Assembly (NCBI RefSeq): GCF_003660445.1
Contig: NZ_QZVQ01000015.1
Span: forward strand, 1-53,457
Length of the DNA stretch: 53,457 nt
Direction: 5' to 3'
Source of the DNA: Croceibacterium ferulae
GTDB lineage: Bacteria > Pseudomonadota > Alphaproteobacteria > Sphingomonadales > Sphingomonadaceae
Within the stretch, counting starts at the first letter, position 1. Each line of letters begins with the position of its first letter. Shown one piece after another: positions 36,055 to 44,250 of the stretch. The position numbers and the translations under genes are program-made. Under the pieces are notes generated by a model. It made no database searches. It had not been told where the DNA came from and was given only the letters and a program-made list of their open reading frames with translations.

Positions 36055-37749
36055 TTAGCTACCATCTCGTGCAAGCGCAGCGGCAAGTTGCGCGTCGAGA
36101 TCGTCAGGGTTTTCCTCGTCATCCAAATCATCTACGAGGTCGGCCGAACCGCCCCTCAGCTTTTTCTCTGCGTCGTACCCATAACGGGTCAGGCTAATTG
36201 CATCGGTATTGGTGCCCTTGACGGCTTTCAGGTGGGCCTTGAAGTCGATCAATCGGACCTTCTTAATGGCGAGATGTTCGAACTCCTCTGCCAAGGGACC
36301 GCCGAAAGCGGCGTTGGTGAGGCCAGTCGATCGCGAGACGAGATTCAGGAGCCATTCGTCGTCGGTCGAGGCTAGTTTGTTCTTGAAGCGGATGTCGGGC
36401 CGGCGCTCAAGCATGCCCTTCTGGTATGCGGCCGCGAGCATCGCGCGGATATGCGCATTCTGGTTCCGGCAACATTCGGTCGCAAGCTGTTCGGACACGC
36501 CGAGATCGACCGTCAGCAACAACCAGAGCAACCATACTATCTCGTGATGATGATTAAGAGCGAGGTGACGCCGGATCAAATCGTAAGCAGCCTGCTTCCA
36601 GCCCTCTCGGTCGACCGGTTGCCCTTCGGCAACTCTCTTTGCGACCAACAACGATGCATAGTCGATGGCATGCGGATGATGGAAAATTATGCGCTGCAGG
36701 TAAGGCTCAAGCGTCTCCCACTTACTTCCGCTATAAATCTTTAACTGGTCCAAAGTCCGGAGTGCAATCTTGACAGGGCTGTCGGATCGAATTTCCTTTC
36801 CGATTGACAATGCCTTGTTTACGAACAGCACAACATCATCGATCTCCGAGGCGCCGAGCCAATCGTTCATGCTCCGGCCTATCTGTCGCAGCTCCTGGGC
36901 CCAAAGGTCGTTCAGGGGTTCAACACCCCTCATGACTGAGGTCTTACTATCGTTCACATGCAGGCTGTACCGCTGCAGCGTGTCTCGAAGCACAGAAAGT
37001 GCAGCTAATGCCTCTGCCTCGCCGCGCACGCCAATGTAGTAGTCGTCGACATGCCGAGCCGCACCGATAACGTTGGTCCTGAAGGCGGCTTGAAGATCGA
37101 CGTCGAGCCCGGACATGAGGAACTCGGCGATGAGCCGAAAGGCGTCTGGGCCCACGAGCAACCCTCTAGATTCATTTGCTTGGCAATTGCGGACAAACAA
37201 ATCGAGGCCGTTGAAGTAATTGACGGAAGACCTGTCCGTGGTGTCTTGCTTTGCCTGATCGATAGTATGTGCCGACCAAGAGATCGTGTGTGTGTAGATG
37301 CTCGGATAGAATTGAGAAACATCAGTCTTAAGTATGTGCCCGGCGTATCTCAGCTTCTTGGAAGCGACAGTCGTCAATTCCGAGAGCGACTGCATGATGA
37401 TCGGGCGGTCATCGTTGTCCGTACCGACTCTTGGGTGGCTTACAGAAAACGGCGAAGCTTCAAAGCGGCGGGCAAAGTCGCTCCAATGTTTAGCGACAAA
37501 TTCTGCCACATAAAAATAGGAGATCGGATTGGGCGTGCCGTAGTACCGGCGACTGCCATCGTGCTTCGTGCCGCTGTAGCGGACATATTCGCTATGGCGC
37601 TTGGAGTGGAAGGAGCGGCTCTGGAGTGTCCTAATCAGGCCAGAGAGTGCTCGTTTTAGGTCAATTGATGTGAAGCAGGGCGGCAGCACTTCCGGAAACA
37701 AGCCACGCTGTAGCAACCCATACCGATCCTTAATCTCGCGCTGAGGCAA
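36055..37749 (-). CDS. reverse transcriptase, Abi/DRT (unknown-group) type, probable phage defence
   Basis: 564 residues from TTG 37749, preceded by AAAGGGACGG. RT motif A is KTDVSQFYPSIYTHTI (Asp143), motif B GLLVGPDAFRLIAEFLM (195-212), motif C ARHVDDYYIG (Asp235, Asp236; His replaces the usual Tyr/Phe before VDD), and motif D follows at about 255-275. The SIYTHSI-like block is characteristic of Abi-related and DRT reverse transcriptases rather than group II introns. There is no maturase, integrase or X domain. Residues 300-564 are helical repeats, as in AbiK/AbiA-like proteins, and contain RNQNAH (428-433), which fits a HEPN Rx4H pattern but may be chance. Base composition is less GC-rich than the neighbours. 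Probably makes DNA in response to phage; class not assigned. Confidence 0.85.
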   Translation of the reverse strand: MPQREIKDRYGLLQRGLFPEVLPPCFTSIDLKRALSGLIRTLQSRSFHSKRHSEYVRYSGTKHDGSRRYYGTPNPISYFYVAEFVAKHWSDFARRFEASPFSVSHPRVGTDNDDRPIIMQSLSELTTVASKKLRYAGHILKTDVSQFYPSIYTHTISWSAHTIDQAKQDTTDRSSVNYFNGLDLFVRNCQANESRGLLVGPDAFRLIAEFLMSGLDVDLQAAFRTNVIGAARHVDDYYIGVRGEAEALAALSVLRDTLQRYSLHVNDSKTSVMRGVEPLNDLWAQELRQIGRSMNDWLGASEIDDVVLFVNKALSIGKEIRSDSPVKIALRTLDQLKIYSGSKWETLEPYLQRIIFHHPHAIDYASLLVAKRVAEGQPVDREGWKQAAYDLIRRHLALNHHHEIVWLLWLLLTVDLGVSEQLATECCRNQNAHIRAMLAAAYQKGMLERRPDIRFKNKLASTDDEWLLNLVSRSTGLTNAAFGGPLAEEFEHLAIKKVRLIDFKAHLKAVKGTNTDAISLTRYGYDAEKKLRGGSADLVDDLDDEENPDDLDAQLAAALARDGS

Positions 37750-38331
37750 TGAAGCCGTCCCTTTTCCAAACGATGTTGTCCATCGACAAAGTGAAAAATG
37801 GTCGGAAGCTGGATAGCAATCAAGCCTTGTCAGGCTGGGCGGTAGTCCTCTCGAGCTATTGCGCCGGATCCGCCGAGCGGGCGCCTACTGCACGTCAACC
37901 GAGGCTCGGGTCAGAAACTAAGCAGCAGACCGAGCTGCATATACGGGATTTCGCAGTGCCGATTGTGAACGCGCAGGCTGAACAAATTCGGGGCTTGCGG
38001 CTTCCGTTGAGTTTGGCCTGAATAAAGGCAAGTGGCACAAGCTGCCGACAGACCGATCCTGAACGAAGGGCCGCTTAGCCTGCCTCGCACTCAAGAGCGG
38101 CCGTTCCGCTTCCCACCCTAACCGCCACAAACGCATGCAGATCAGCCGGCGGTATATCACCGTGATCAAGTTGGCGTGCAGCGCGCCCTCCTCACCTGCC
38201 GCACCGAGCCGTCGCCGTGGCACTCGACGCGCCGCAGCAAAGGACTAGGCATGATCTCCGCCGCCGTGCGCCAGGCGCGGATCGCCTCCGCGGCCCGCGG
38301 CGACAGGTATTCCGAGCATCAAAGCTTCGCG
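37750..38331. other. 582-base gene-free interval upstream of the reverse transcriptase
   Basis: No reading frame is convincing on either strand. Because several DRT and retron systems place a structured non-coding RNA just upstream of the RT gene, this interval is the natural place for one. Only short inverted repeats were seen (AGCCT-TGTC-AGGCT near 37823), which is weak evidence. Small frames such as the 31-residue one starting at 38251 are not supported. Confidence 0.35.
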
Positions 38332-39438
38332 TCAATGCGACATAGCTAAGGCCAGCATGTCCGGACGATGGTTGTGGATCCAGTCCTTCCAAGCAACCTG
38401 TCCGTGCTGCGCCATCCTTGGATCACACCACTCGGCGACGAACGTATTCCAGATTTGCTCCGAACGCGGCGTTGGCAAGCCATCCACACAACTGAAGCTA
38501 TCGGACTCCCCCGGGTCTGCCTTCGTTCGCCTCTCGCGACCCGCAATGATCGCCCGTCCTGCACTGAAGCTTTTGTCGTCGCTGTCGAGATGATCGAGGA
38601 TGCAGCTTTGGTGCTCCCCGATGATCTCCACAGCTTCTTCGATCGCCGCACGCTGCGAAGCCGCCGCATGGCGCCTCGCACAATCGATGATCGCCGGGAT
38701 GAAGATGTCCCGATCTATCACCACCATCGTATATTCAGCTCGCAGATCCCGGGCAAAATCGATCAACCAAGCGCCGTAATTGCGAGCCTTGAAGCGATGC
38801 AGCGGCCGCAGCGCGAAACTGAAGCGACCATCATTGTCACGGTGCACCATCAAGGCATCATCGATGCTTGCCAGCTCCTTTATGTAATCCTTGCTGTCGT
38901 AGATCGGGAAGATGACGCCAAGCCGATCCGGGTGGTCTTTCAATCCAGCGGGCTCATCCATATCACTGATTGGAAGACCGCCCCCATAGATCCATTCGCA
39001 CAGGCTAACCTGGCCGCGAATGACACCAAACGTCCGAGCTGCATTGTTCAGTCGCTTGGCCGTGGCGACCTCTTCCATTCTGCCCTGGACGAACCATAGC
39101 TGAGGCCCCTGGCCGTCCTGAGGCACAAGCATGAAACGATCGGCCGATCCCAGGCAGAAGACATAGCTCGCATAGCGCTTGGTCCCCGATGCTCGCTGCA
39201 ACACTATGTCGAACAGGAATGGATGCCCAGCCCGATGCTGGTCGATATAGCTCGCCAACACGTCGCACTCCTCGAGCTCGGCGAGGATCGGAAGCAGATG
39301 ATGATCGAGTGGCATGGTGTTATCGCCGGCGATGAAGGCGATCGGTCGTTCTGCCAAACGATAGCACCGTGGAATGCGACGGTCAGGTTTGATGTGCTTC
39401 ACCTCGCCGCCACCGAGGATTCCGTGAAGCACCTTCAT
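38332..39438 (-). CDS. hypothetical protein, 368 residues
   Basis: Start at ATG 39438 with GAGG five bases upstream (readings from 39441 or 39483 also possible). Soluble protein without membrane segments. Distinct stretches: AFIAGDNTMPLDHHLLPILAEL, SYVFCLGSADRFMLVPQDG, LWFVQGRMEEVATAKRLNN, TMVVIDRDIFIPAIIDCAR. No catalytic signature or family is recognised. It lies upstream of the reverse transcriptase on the same strand but 582 bases away, so a functional link is only a possibility. Confidence 0.6.
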   Translation of the reverse strand: MKVLHGILGGGEVKHIKPDRRIPRCYRLAERPIAFIAGDNTMPLDHHLLPILAELEECDVLASYIDQHRAGHPFLFDIVLQRASGTKRYASYVFCLGSADRFMLVPQDGQGPQLWFVQGRMEEVATAKRLNNAARTFGVIRGQVSLCEWIYGGGLPISDMDEPAGLKDHPDRLGVIFPIYDSKDYIKELASIDDALMVHRDNDGRFSFALRPLHRFKARNYGAWLIDFARDLRAEYTMVVIDRDIFIPAIIDCARRHAAASQRAAIEEAVEIIGEHQSCILDHLDSDDKSFSAGRAIIAGRERRTKADPGESDSFSCVDGLPTPRSEQIWNTFVAEWCDPRMAQHGQVAWKDWIHNHRPDMLALAMSH

Positions 39439-39617
39439 CATCACCTCGCGCGGCTCGTCGCTATCCCTCAACATGGGCGCCACGCACCCGCATTTGTGCC
39501 AAGGGTGCGCGGTCTCCTGGTGTGGGTCATTTCATTCCTCCTGCTACTAGCCCCTTCTCAAGCAACATCAGAACAAAACGTTAACATTCTCCCATTCTGC
39601 GGTTGACGGCAGACGCT

Positions 39618-39767
39618 TTAGACTTCGATCTGCTTGGCGATCCTCATGCCGCAGTGCTGGGCGACCTCCGCCTTGTCACGGCCAGCAGCCTTGTTTCCGG
39701 CTGTGGCGATCTGCGCACGAGCGCGGGCAGGCTGACGAGTTCCGTCAAGGTAGGTTTTGGCTTTCAA
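39618..39767 (-). CDS. possible 49-residue basic protein
   Basis: TTG 39767 to TAA 39618; contains KTYLDGTRQPARARAQIAT and AGRDKAEVAQHCGMRIAK. It overlaps the end of the upstream gene by 23 bases in another frame, as a coupled gene could. It lacks a clear ribosome-binding site, and no family is recognised. Confidence 0.3.
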   Translation of the reverse strand: MKAKTYLDGTRQPARARAQIATAGNKAAGRDKAEVAQHCGMRIAKQIEV

Positions 39768-40263
39768 CCGAGATGCCGCGTTCGATAAGCCGACCAATAA
39801 TGCGTCGATACGGCAGGTGGCAGCTCGCCCAAGGATGGCGGGGTTCGATTGTGGCCGCCCGCCAGAATTCCACTAGAAGATGCCGGTTTTTAACGAACGG
39901 TCGTAGAACGTGAAGTGCAAGCCGGACTTCGATAGTGCCTACCGCCTGTGTCGCTGACCGATCTGTTGCCGTCCGCAGGATCTGAAGCGACAAGTTGATC
40001 AGCGCCTGACGATGTGCCCGGCTCCGCGCGCGCTGCTTGCCGAAGGGAATCGGCAGCAATGAGATGATTGGCGATGCGCAACGGCGCGGACACTTCACCG
40101 CATACTTGGCCGTGTGCCAGTCCGAGTTGCCGCCATTGTTGTGGACCTCGGCGATCAGTGCATCCAGCTCCCAGATCTCCGTTGCATTGCAGCTTGTGCA
40201 GGTAATTTGCACCTGAGCCTCGATGCGGCGGAGATCGGACAGGTTCTTGGGCGGCCCAACCAC
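39745..40263 (-). CDS. conserved hypothetical island/plasmid protein with zinc-ribbon-like cysteines
   Basis: 172 residues from GTG 40263. Cysteines C22-x2-C25 and C58-x3-C62 (QITCTSCN; KCPRRC) suggest a metal-binding finger near the N-terminus. The rest is basic and helical (SRAHRQALINLSLQILRTA; WASCHLPYRRIIGRLIERG). I recognise this type from sphingomonad plasmids and islands, where its role is undefined. It follows the 40275 gene by 11 bases and is probably in the same transcript. Confidence 0.7.
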   Translation of the reverse strand: MVGPPKNLSDLRRIEAQVQITCTSCNATEIWELDALIAEVHNNGGNSDWHTAKYAVKCPRRCASPIISLLPIPFGKQRARSRAHRQALINLSLQILRTATDRSATQAVGTIEVRLALHVLRPFVKNRHLLVEFWRAATIEPRHPWASCHLPYRRIIGRLIERGISVESQNLP

Positions 40264-40274
40264 CTGAGCGTCTT

Positions 40275-40478
40275 TCAGACGAGGACGGGCAGGACCAGCT
40301 GCTCATCCTGACTTGCCAGCACTGCCCGAGCTAGCTGCGCCGCTTCGACTGCCTGCCGATAGTGGATGGTGCCGTAACGCTCGGCTTCTCCGAAGCTCAA
40401 GGAGGTCCGATCCTCGGCGGGGTAGCAGGCTTCGTAGATCGCGCGCGCAGCCGCGCGCAGTTGCAGGTCGTGCTGCAT
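40275..40478 (-). CDS. small conserved hypothetical protein
   Basis: 67 residues; ATG 40478 with GGAG seven bases upstream. Sequence HDLQLRAAARAIYEACYPAED followed by a helical tail (YRQAVEAAQLARAVLASQ). A partial second copy lies inverted at 35674-35832, which supports coding in this frame. Function unknown; probably part of the island backbone together with 39745. Confidence 0.65.
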   Translation of the reverse strand: MQHDLQLRAAARAIYEACYPAEDRTSLSFGEAERYGTIHYRQAVEAAQLARAVLASQDEQLVLPVLV

Positions 40479-40617
40479 CGGTTCGCTCCAGCGGTGGTGA
40501 CTCGCCTAAAGAGGCGGAACACTCAGCTAGAACATATGCGGAACATCGCGCAAGGTGTGGACTGCAGGACGGCGACATTGTCGCATCAAGGAGGGTTGAA
40601 GCAGGCGAGTTGCGGCA

Positions 40618-40944
40618 TCACCACAGCGAGTAGACCTCGCTCGCCAGAAAGCCTGCAATCCGTCTGGCACCATCTTCGTCCCGGAGCATGATTGCGAGCG
40701 GAGAGCTCTCAAATGTCAGGTGGTGGCGCTTCAGGTAGCCGGGAACGCGGCTCTCATCCAGGTCATAGATGGAGCGCAAATAGTCGAGTATGCGGGAGAG
40801 CGTTGCCAGCATGTACTCCACATCCCACGGATGAAGCAGCAAGCGATCGATCTCATCAGCCTGGAGGCCTAACGCCTCCATCAGCTCTGCGCGCGAGTAG
40901 ACCGGAAGCTTCTTCAAGCCAGACGGCGTGTTCTCGTCAGTCAT
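40618..40944 (-). CDS. hypothetical protein, 108 residues
   Basis: ATG 40944 follows a strong TTGGAGG ribosome-binding site. Helical, acidic protein with SRAELMEALGLQADEIDRLL and MLATLSRILDYLRSIYDL blocks; the first may form a helix-turn-helix-like pair. No family recognised. Same orientation as the neighbouring backbone genes. Confidence 0.65.
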   Translation of the reverse strand: MTDENTPSGLKKLPVYSRAELMEALGLQADEIDRLLLHPWDVEYMLATLSRILDYLRSIYDLDESRVPGYLKRHHLTFESSPLAIMLRDEDGARRIAGFLASEVYSLW

Positions 40945-41061
40945 TTTTTTCCTCCAACTTCATCGTTCTGTGCAGCTGCAGCCTTCTCTCATATGGCTGA
41001 CCTGGACTCCCGAATGGTCAGGTGGCTTGGTCCTCTCGCCTCCACCGTCGGCAAGGTTTGG

Positions 41062-41664
41062 CTATCGCGCGCTCCAGCGGTCAGCCGTACGCCTGATCGT
41101 CATTTCGCCGTCGTACGGTCGGCAGAGCTGCAGCGCCTCGTGCGTCGCGTCGTCGGTCCAGCAGTCCCACTCTGCTGGTGGCAGGATCACCGGCATGCGG
41201 TCGTGGATGCCGACGACATGGATGCAGGCTTCGGTCATCAGCATGCTGTAAGCCGGACCCCACTCATCGGTGTCGCGCCAGATCCCGGCCGCGGCGAAGA
41301 TCGGCTGATCGGGAAGCGCAAACCAGGTGCGGGTCATCGCACCTTTCTCGCCTTCGGCTTCGGCGAACTCGGTCAGCGGAATGAGGCAACGTCGGGCAAC
41401 GAAGCTGTCACGCCACATCGGACTGCCGAGATTTTCAGACCGGGTATTGTTCACCGGGCGTGGCTTCAGCGGCTTGCCTGTTCGCTTGCTTGTCTCCGAT
41501 CGCGGAAAGCCCCAAGCCATGCTGCGAAGCGTGCCGCCTGCGAGGACCAGACCGGGGTAGCCCGGGTAGACTTCCTCGACCGCATTGCCGGGCATGACAG
41601 TTGCACCTCGAAACAGCCGCGCGACCTCGGCGTGGGTGGTGGACAGCCGATAAAGATTGCACAT
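41062..41664 (-). CDS. SRAP-domain protein (YedK/HMCES-like abasic-site shield)
   Basis: 200 residues beginning MCNLY. SRAP proteins lose Met1 and use Cys2 to form a stable thiazolidine crosslink with abasic sites in single-stranded DNA, protecting them. The active-site set is visible: Cys2, NNTRSE (Asn/Arg/Glu, about 72-77), and the catalytic His in GIHDRMPVIL (about 154). Length matches the family. On a mobilizable element it probably guards single-stranded DNA during entry or repair; many plasmids and phages carry SRAP genes. Situated with two exonuclease genes. Confidence 0.92.
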   Translation of the reverse strand: MCNLYRLSTTHAEVARLFRGATVMPGNAVEEVYPGYPGLVLAGGTLRSMAWGFPRSETSKRTGKPLKPRPVNNTRSENLGSPMWRDSFVARRCLIPLTEFAEAEGEKGAMTRTWFALPDQPIFAAAGIWRDTDEWGPAYSMLMTEACIHVVGIHDRMPVILPPAEWDCWTDDATHEALQLCRPYDGEMTIRRTADRWSAR

Positions 41665-41815
41665 GGCGAAAGGCTGCGGATGAGCTGCTTATCTGTCAAC
41701 CAGCAGGCTCAGCACGACAACCCGGCAGCCGCCCGGCGAAGCGACAGTGTAGTTGCAGGTGAAAAAGCATGTAGCTCGTTGACCTGCCCGTCATTCAGTC
41801 CCTAGCGGCAGGCCT

Positions 41816-41911
41816 ATGTCGATCCTTCTCGCTGCCACCGTCATGATCATTCCTGCCGGCGATAGCTTCGCTTGCACGCCGACCCACGTCTGGGATGGCC
41901 AGGGTACCTAG
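41816..41911 (+). pseudogene. N-terminal fragment of a thermonuclease-like secreted protein
   Basis: The frame MSILLAATVMIIPAGDSF, then ACTPTHVWDGQGT and stop, matches the start of sphingomonad SNase/thermonuclease-family proteins, which run on as VWDGDGPIWC. Here it ends after 31 residues and the downstream sequence is unrelated. The rest of the 41665-42048 interval contains no gene. Confidence 0.5.
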
Positions 41912-42048
41912 GTCCCAAAGCGACTGGCCTGAATCGAAGCGGAAATTTCGCCTGTGCCTCAGTCGGGCGGGATCCGGCGGGCTGACTGATGCATCGACTT
42001 TGGAATGTGTTCAGTCAGCAGCTGGCATTATCAACTGCTCACCTGAGT

Positions 42049-42597
42049 TCATGGAAGGCGTGAGACTACCGGTCGTGTGTCGGTCAGCGCTTCAACGTAA
42101 GCGGCTGCTAATCGCAGTGCATCGTCACCAGCGCGGTGGGGCACACGATCACGCTCCAGTATGCCCACATGTTGCCGCTGCTGATCGAAGGTGAGGGTTC
42201 CAGCCAAAGCATCATAGTCGTGCAGCGCGAACATCTGGCTGCGTTCTGCAGCCCGGAACAACGTGGCCAACCAACTCTGATCATGCTCAGGAGCATCGGT
42301 CACCACAATGGTGTTGGCGAGCACCGCGTTCAGATAATCGCAGACCTGTTCGACAGCTTTGCCGTCCTCCAGCAGCCGTTCAAATGGGACACCATGGATC
42401 TGGGCAGATTCGCTCGACCAGATACCGCCATCGACCCACATCTGGGTTGGCCGGATCAGAGCCGACCAGACGCGGATCGGCTGCATCTGCTCGATAACAG
42501 CCAGCCCTACCTCTATCGGGTAGCTGCGGTAGCCGAGTGCAGATGCCTCGATGTCAAGAACCGCAATCGTTCGCTTAAATCCGTCTGGGTCACCCAT
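42049..42597 (-). CDS. DEDDh-type 3'-5' exonuclease (RNase T/DnaQ fold)
   Basis: 182 residues from ATG 42597. Exonuclease motif I VLDIEAS (Asp15, Glu17), motif II with Asp in TDAPEHDQSWL, and motif III HRAGDDALR (His and Asp) are all present, giving the DEDDh set. Short stand-alone members act on single-stranded DNA or RNA ends. It belongs to the backbone cluster with SRAP and a second exonuclease, which suggests processing of the transferred strand or of invading nucleic acid. Confidence 0.85.
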   Translation of the reverse strand: MGDPDGFKRTIAVLDIEASALGYRSYPIEVGLAVIEQMQPIRVWSALIRPTQMWVDGGIWSSESAQIHGVPFERLLEDGKAVEQVCDYLNAVLANTIVVTDAPEHDQSWLATLFRAAERSQMFALHDYDALAGTLTFDQQRQHVGILERDRVPHRAGDDALRLAAAYVEALTDTRPVVSRLP

Positions 42598-42734
42598 GGC
42601 TGCTTCAATGTACGGCTAACCTGACTTCAACCAAAGCAGTTCAGGCGCCTATTCCAGCCGCTACCCGAACGGCAGATCCTCGTCTCGTGGCTTGCAGCCC
42701 TGTCGCGAGGGCCCGCATGGTGCGAACGTTGCAC

Positions 42735-42923
42735 TCAGGTCATTCGCTGACTTCTCGCAGAACGGATCACCGGAAGTACGCGTGCCGGGTTTAACCCTGT
42801 TCCACGAAGCTGAGAATCTCGCTCAGCCCTCGGCCGAAGCCGCCGATGGGTAATCCAGAACGATCCGTCCGGCAGGAGCAACCCGACCACTTGTGATCCA
42901 TCTCGTGTAGTAACAGAGGTCAA
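42735..42923 (-). CDS. possible 62-residue protein
   Basis: TTG 42923 overlaps the TGA stop of the upstream gene (TTGA). The first 30 residues are protein-like (RDGSQVVGLLLPDGSFWITH). A different frame running to 42660 ends in RDEDLPFG, a typical protein C-terminus, so a frameshift or a longer spliced reading is conceivable. Otherwise 42598-42919 holds nothing recognisable. Confidence 0.35.
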   Translation of the reverse strand: MTSVTTRDGSQVVGLLLPDGSFWITHRRLRPRAERDSQLRGTGLNPARVLPVIRSARSQRMT

Positions 42924-43288
42924 ACATACCCCAGATCGAGCCTGATATTCCGCTCAACCTCAAGATCCGGACAGATGGTAACCTCATGATCCGGGTTCGG
43001 GAAGAATATGGAGATCAACGGAGAATTCAGATCATTCTCCCAGAATATGACGGTCAAGCCTTCATCGCGCAGCATATGAGGGTTCTCCTCGTAGAAGCTG
43101 TCGGACGGGCCGATGGCGTACTTGACATCCCATCGCGTCATGTAATCACCTGCATGCGTTTCAAAAACCACGCAGGGTTCTGCAAACAGAGCATTGTCCC
43201 CCTCAGGGTCAGCTATGCTATCGCCTTTGAGATTAACAATGCTGTCCGTGTCCAGTGCAGACACAGGTACCTTCGTGTTTACTGTCAT
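42920..43288 (-). CDS. hypothetical protein, 122 residues
   Basis: ATG 43288 is preceded by an ideal AAGGAG. Strongly acidic soluble protein (DSIVNLKGDSIADPEGDN; DSFYEENPHMLRDEGLTV; IFFPNPDHEV). No family is recognised. Acidic small island proteins can be DNA mimics that block host nucleases; that is only a thought here. Confidence 0.6.
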   Translation of the reverse strand: MTVNTKVPVSALDTDSIVNLKGDSIADPEGDNALFAEPCVVFETHAGDYMTRWDVKYAIGPSDSFYEENPHMLRDEGLTVIFWENDLNSPLISIFFPNPDHEVTICPDLEVERNIRLDLGYV

Positions 43289-43350
43289 ATGTACTCCTTA
43301 AATCATGACTAGCCTGATGTTGTATACGGCCGGTAAATCAGTCCGACGGC

Positions 43351-44091
43351 TCAGAACCTGATCGCTGCTACAGCCACCGGATCAAGCGCTCGGCCGCCGC
43401 CCTGCAGATCAGGGAGCTTGGTATAGGCGGTCAGGTGCGCCAGACGCGGCTGGTGCTCGCCAATCCATGTTGCCAACTTGCTCCACATCGCCAATGCCGA
43501 TTGAGGATCATGACTGGCCTCCCAGCGCCGCGCTGCAAGCCAGGTCGAAACCACATCCTGTTCGCAGTACCGGCCGATGCGGGCAAACTCGCGTGCGGCT
43601 GCCAACCTGGAGACACTCGAACTGCCCAGTTCAAGCTTTGCGGGAATGCCCAGACCTGCGCATAGCTCCACCAGCTTGGGCCGCACGGCAGCGCCGCTGT
43701 TGGTTACCGTGTCCATGAGATCATGGTGGAAACCCGCGCTCGACCGCGATCCGGCGCGCTGCAGGGCTGGCGTCTCTTCTCCTGTCACGGCTGCACGCGC
43801 GAGCAGAACCGGCAGATCGAAGGCTCGACCATTGAAGGTTTGTACCATGGTGGCGTCTTGCAGCCGGCGCTCAACTTCAGCGACTATGGCCCGTTCGCCA
43901 TGGTCACTGCGACTGAAAGTCTCGATCTCGAACCGATGCTCATCCCAGCCGATGCGCTCGCAGGTGAGTAGCGAAACGCAGAGCATCTGGTGGAGTGGCC
44001 ATGCCGGAAAACCTTCTGCCGGATCGACACCTGCCAGCTGACAGGCGTCCAGATCGGGGATGGTTTCGATGTCGAGAGTAACGGTTTTCAT
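43351..44091 (-). CDS. PolB-like (DEDDy) 3'-5' exonuclease
   Basis: 246 residues from ATG 44091 with AGGA seven bases upstream. Motif I TLDIETIP (Asp7, Glu9), motif II FNGRAFDLPVL, motif III GRYCEQDVVSTW, in which Tyr-x3-Asp defines the DEDDy type. This matches the predicted exonuclease family related to the proofreading domain of B-family polymerases, encoded separately from any polymerase. Likely removes 3' ends of single-stranded DNA. Backbone gene on the same strand as the mobilization genes. Confidence 0.88.
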   Translation of the reverse strand: MKTVTLDIETIPDLDACQLAGVDPAEGFPAWPLHQMLCVSLLTCERIGWDEHRFEIETFSRSDHGERAIVAEVERRLQDATMVQTFNGRAFDLPVLLARAAVTGEETPALQRAGSRSSAGFHHDLMDTVTNSGAAVRPKLVELCAGLGIPAKLELGSSSVSRLAAAREFARIGRYCEQDVVSTWLAARRWEASHDPQSALAMWSKLATWIGEHQPRLAHLTAYTKLPDLQGGGRALDPVAVAAIRF

Positions 44092-44250
44092 GTGAGATCC
44101 TGCTTGTATCGAGGCTCGCATCGCTGTGGCTTGCGGCGATGCGGTTGGGACCGGCGACCGGCAGCTGACGCTGCACTTGGGACAGGCACGCCCTTGTCAC
44201 CGCCCTTGGAAAATGGATTTCGCACCTGCCTTCAGGTGCTGCTGTTCGGG

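Noticed and set aside
36055-37749. Group II intron or retron assignment for the reverse transcriptase
   Set aside because: No maturase/HNH domain, no intron RNA features, and the motif set (SIYTHTI, HVDD, helical C-terminal half) fits Abi/DRT enzymes better.
37749-38021. 90-codon plus-strand frame divergent from the reverse transcriptase
   Set aside because: Unstructured composition and no ribosome-binding site; kept as gene-free interval.
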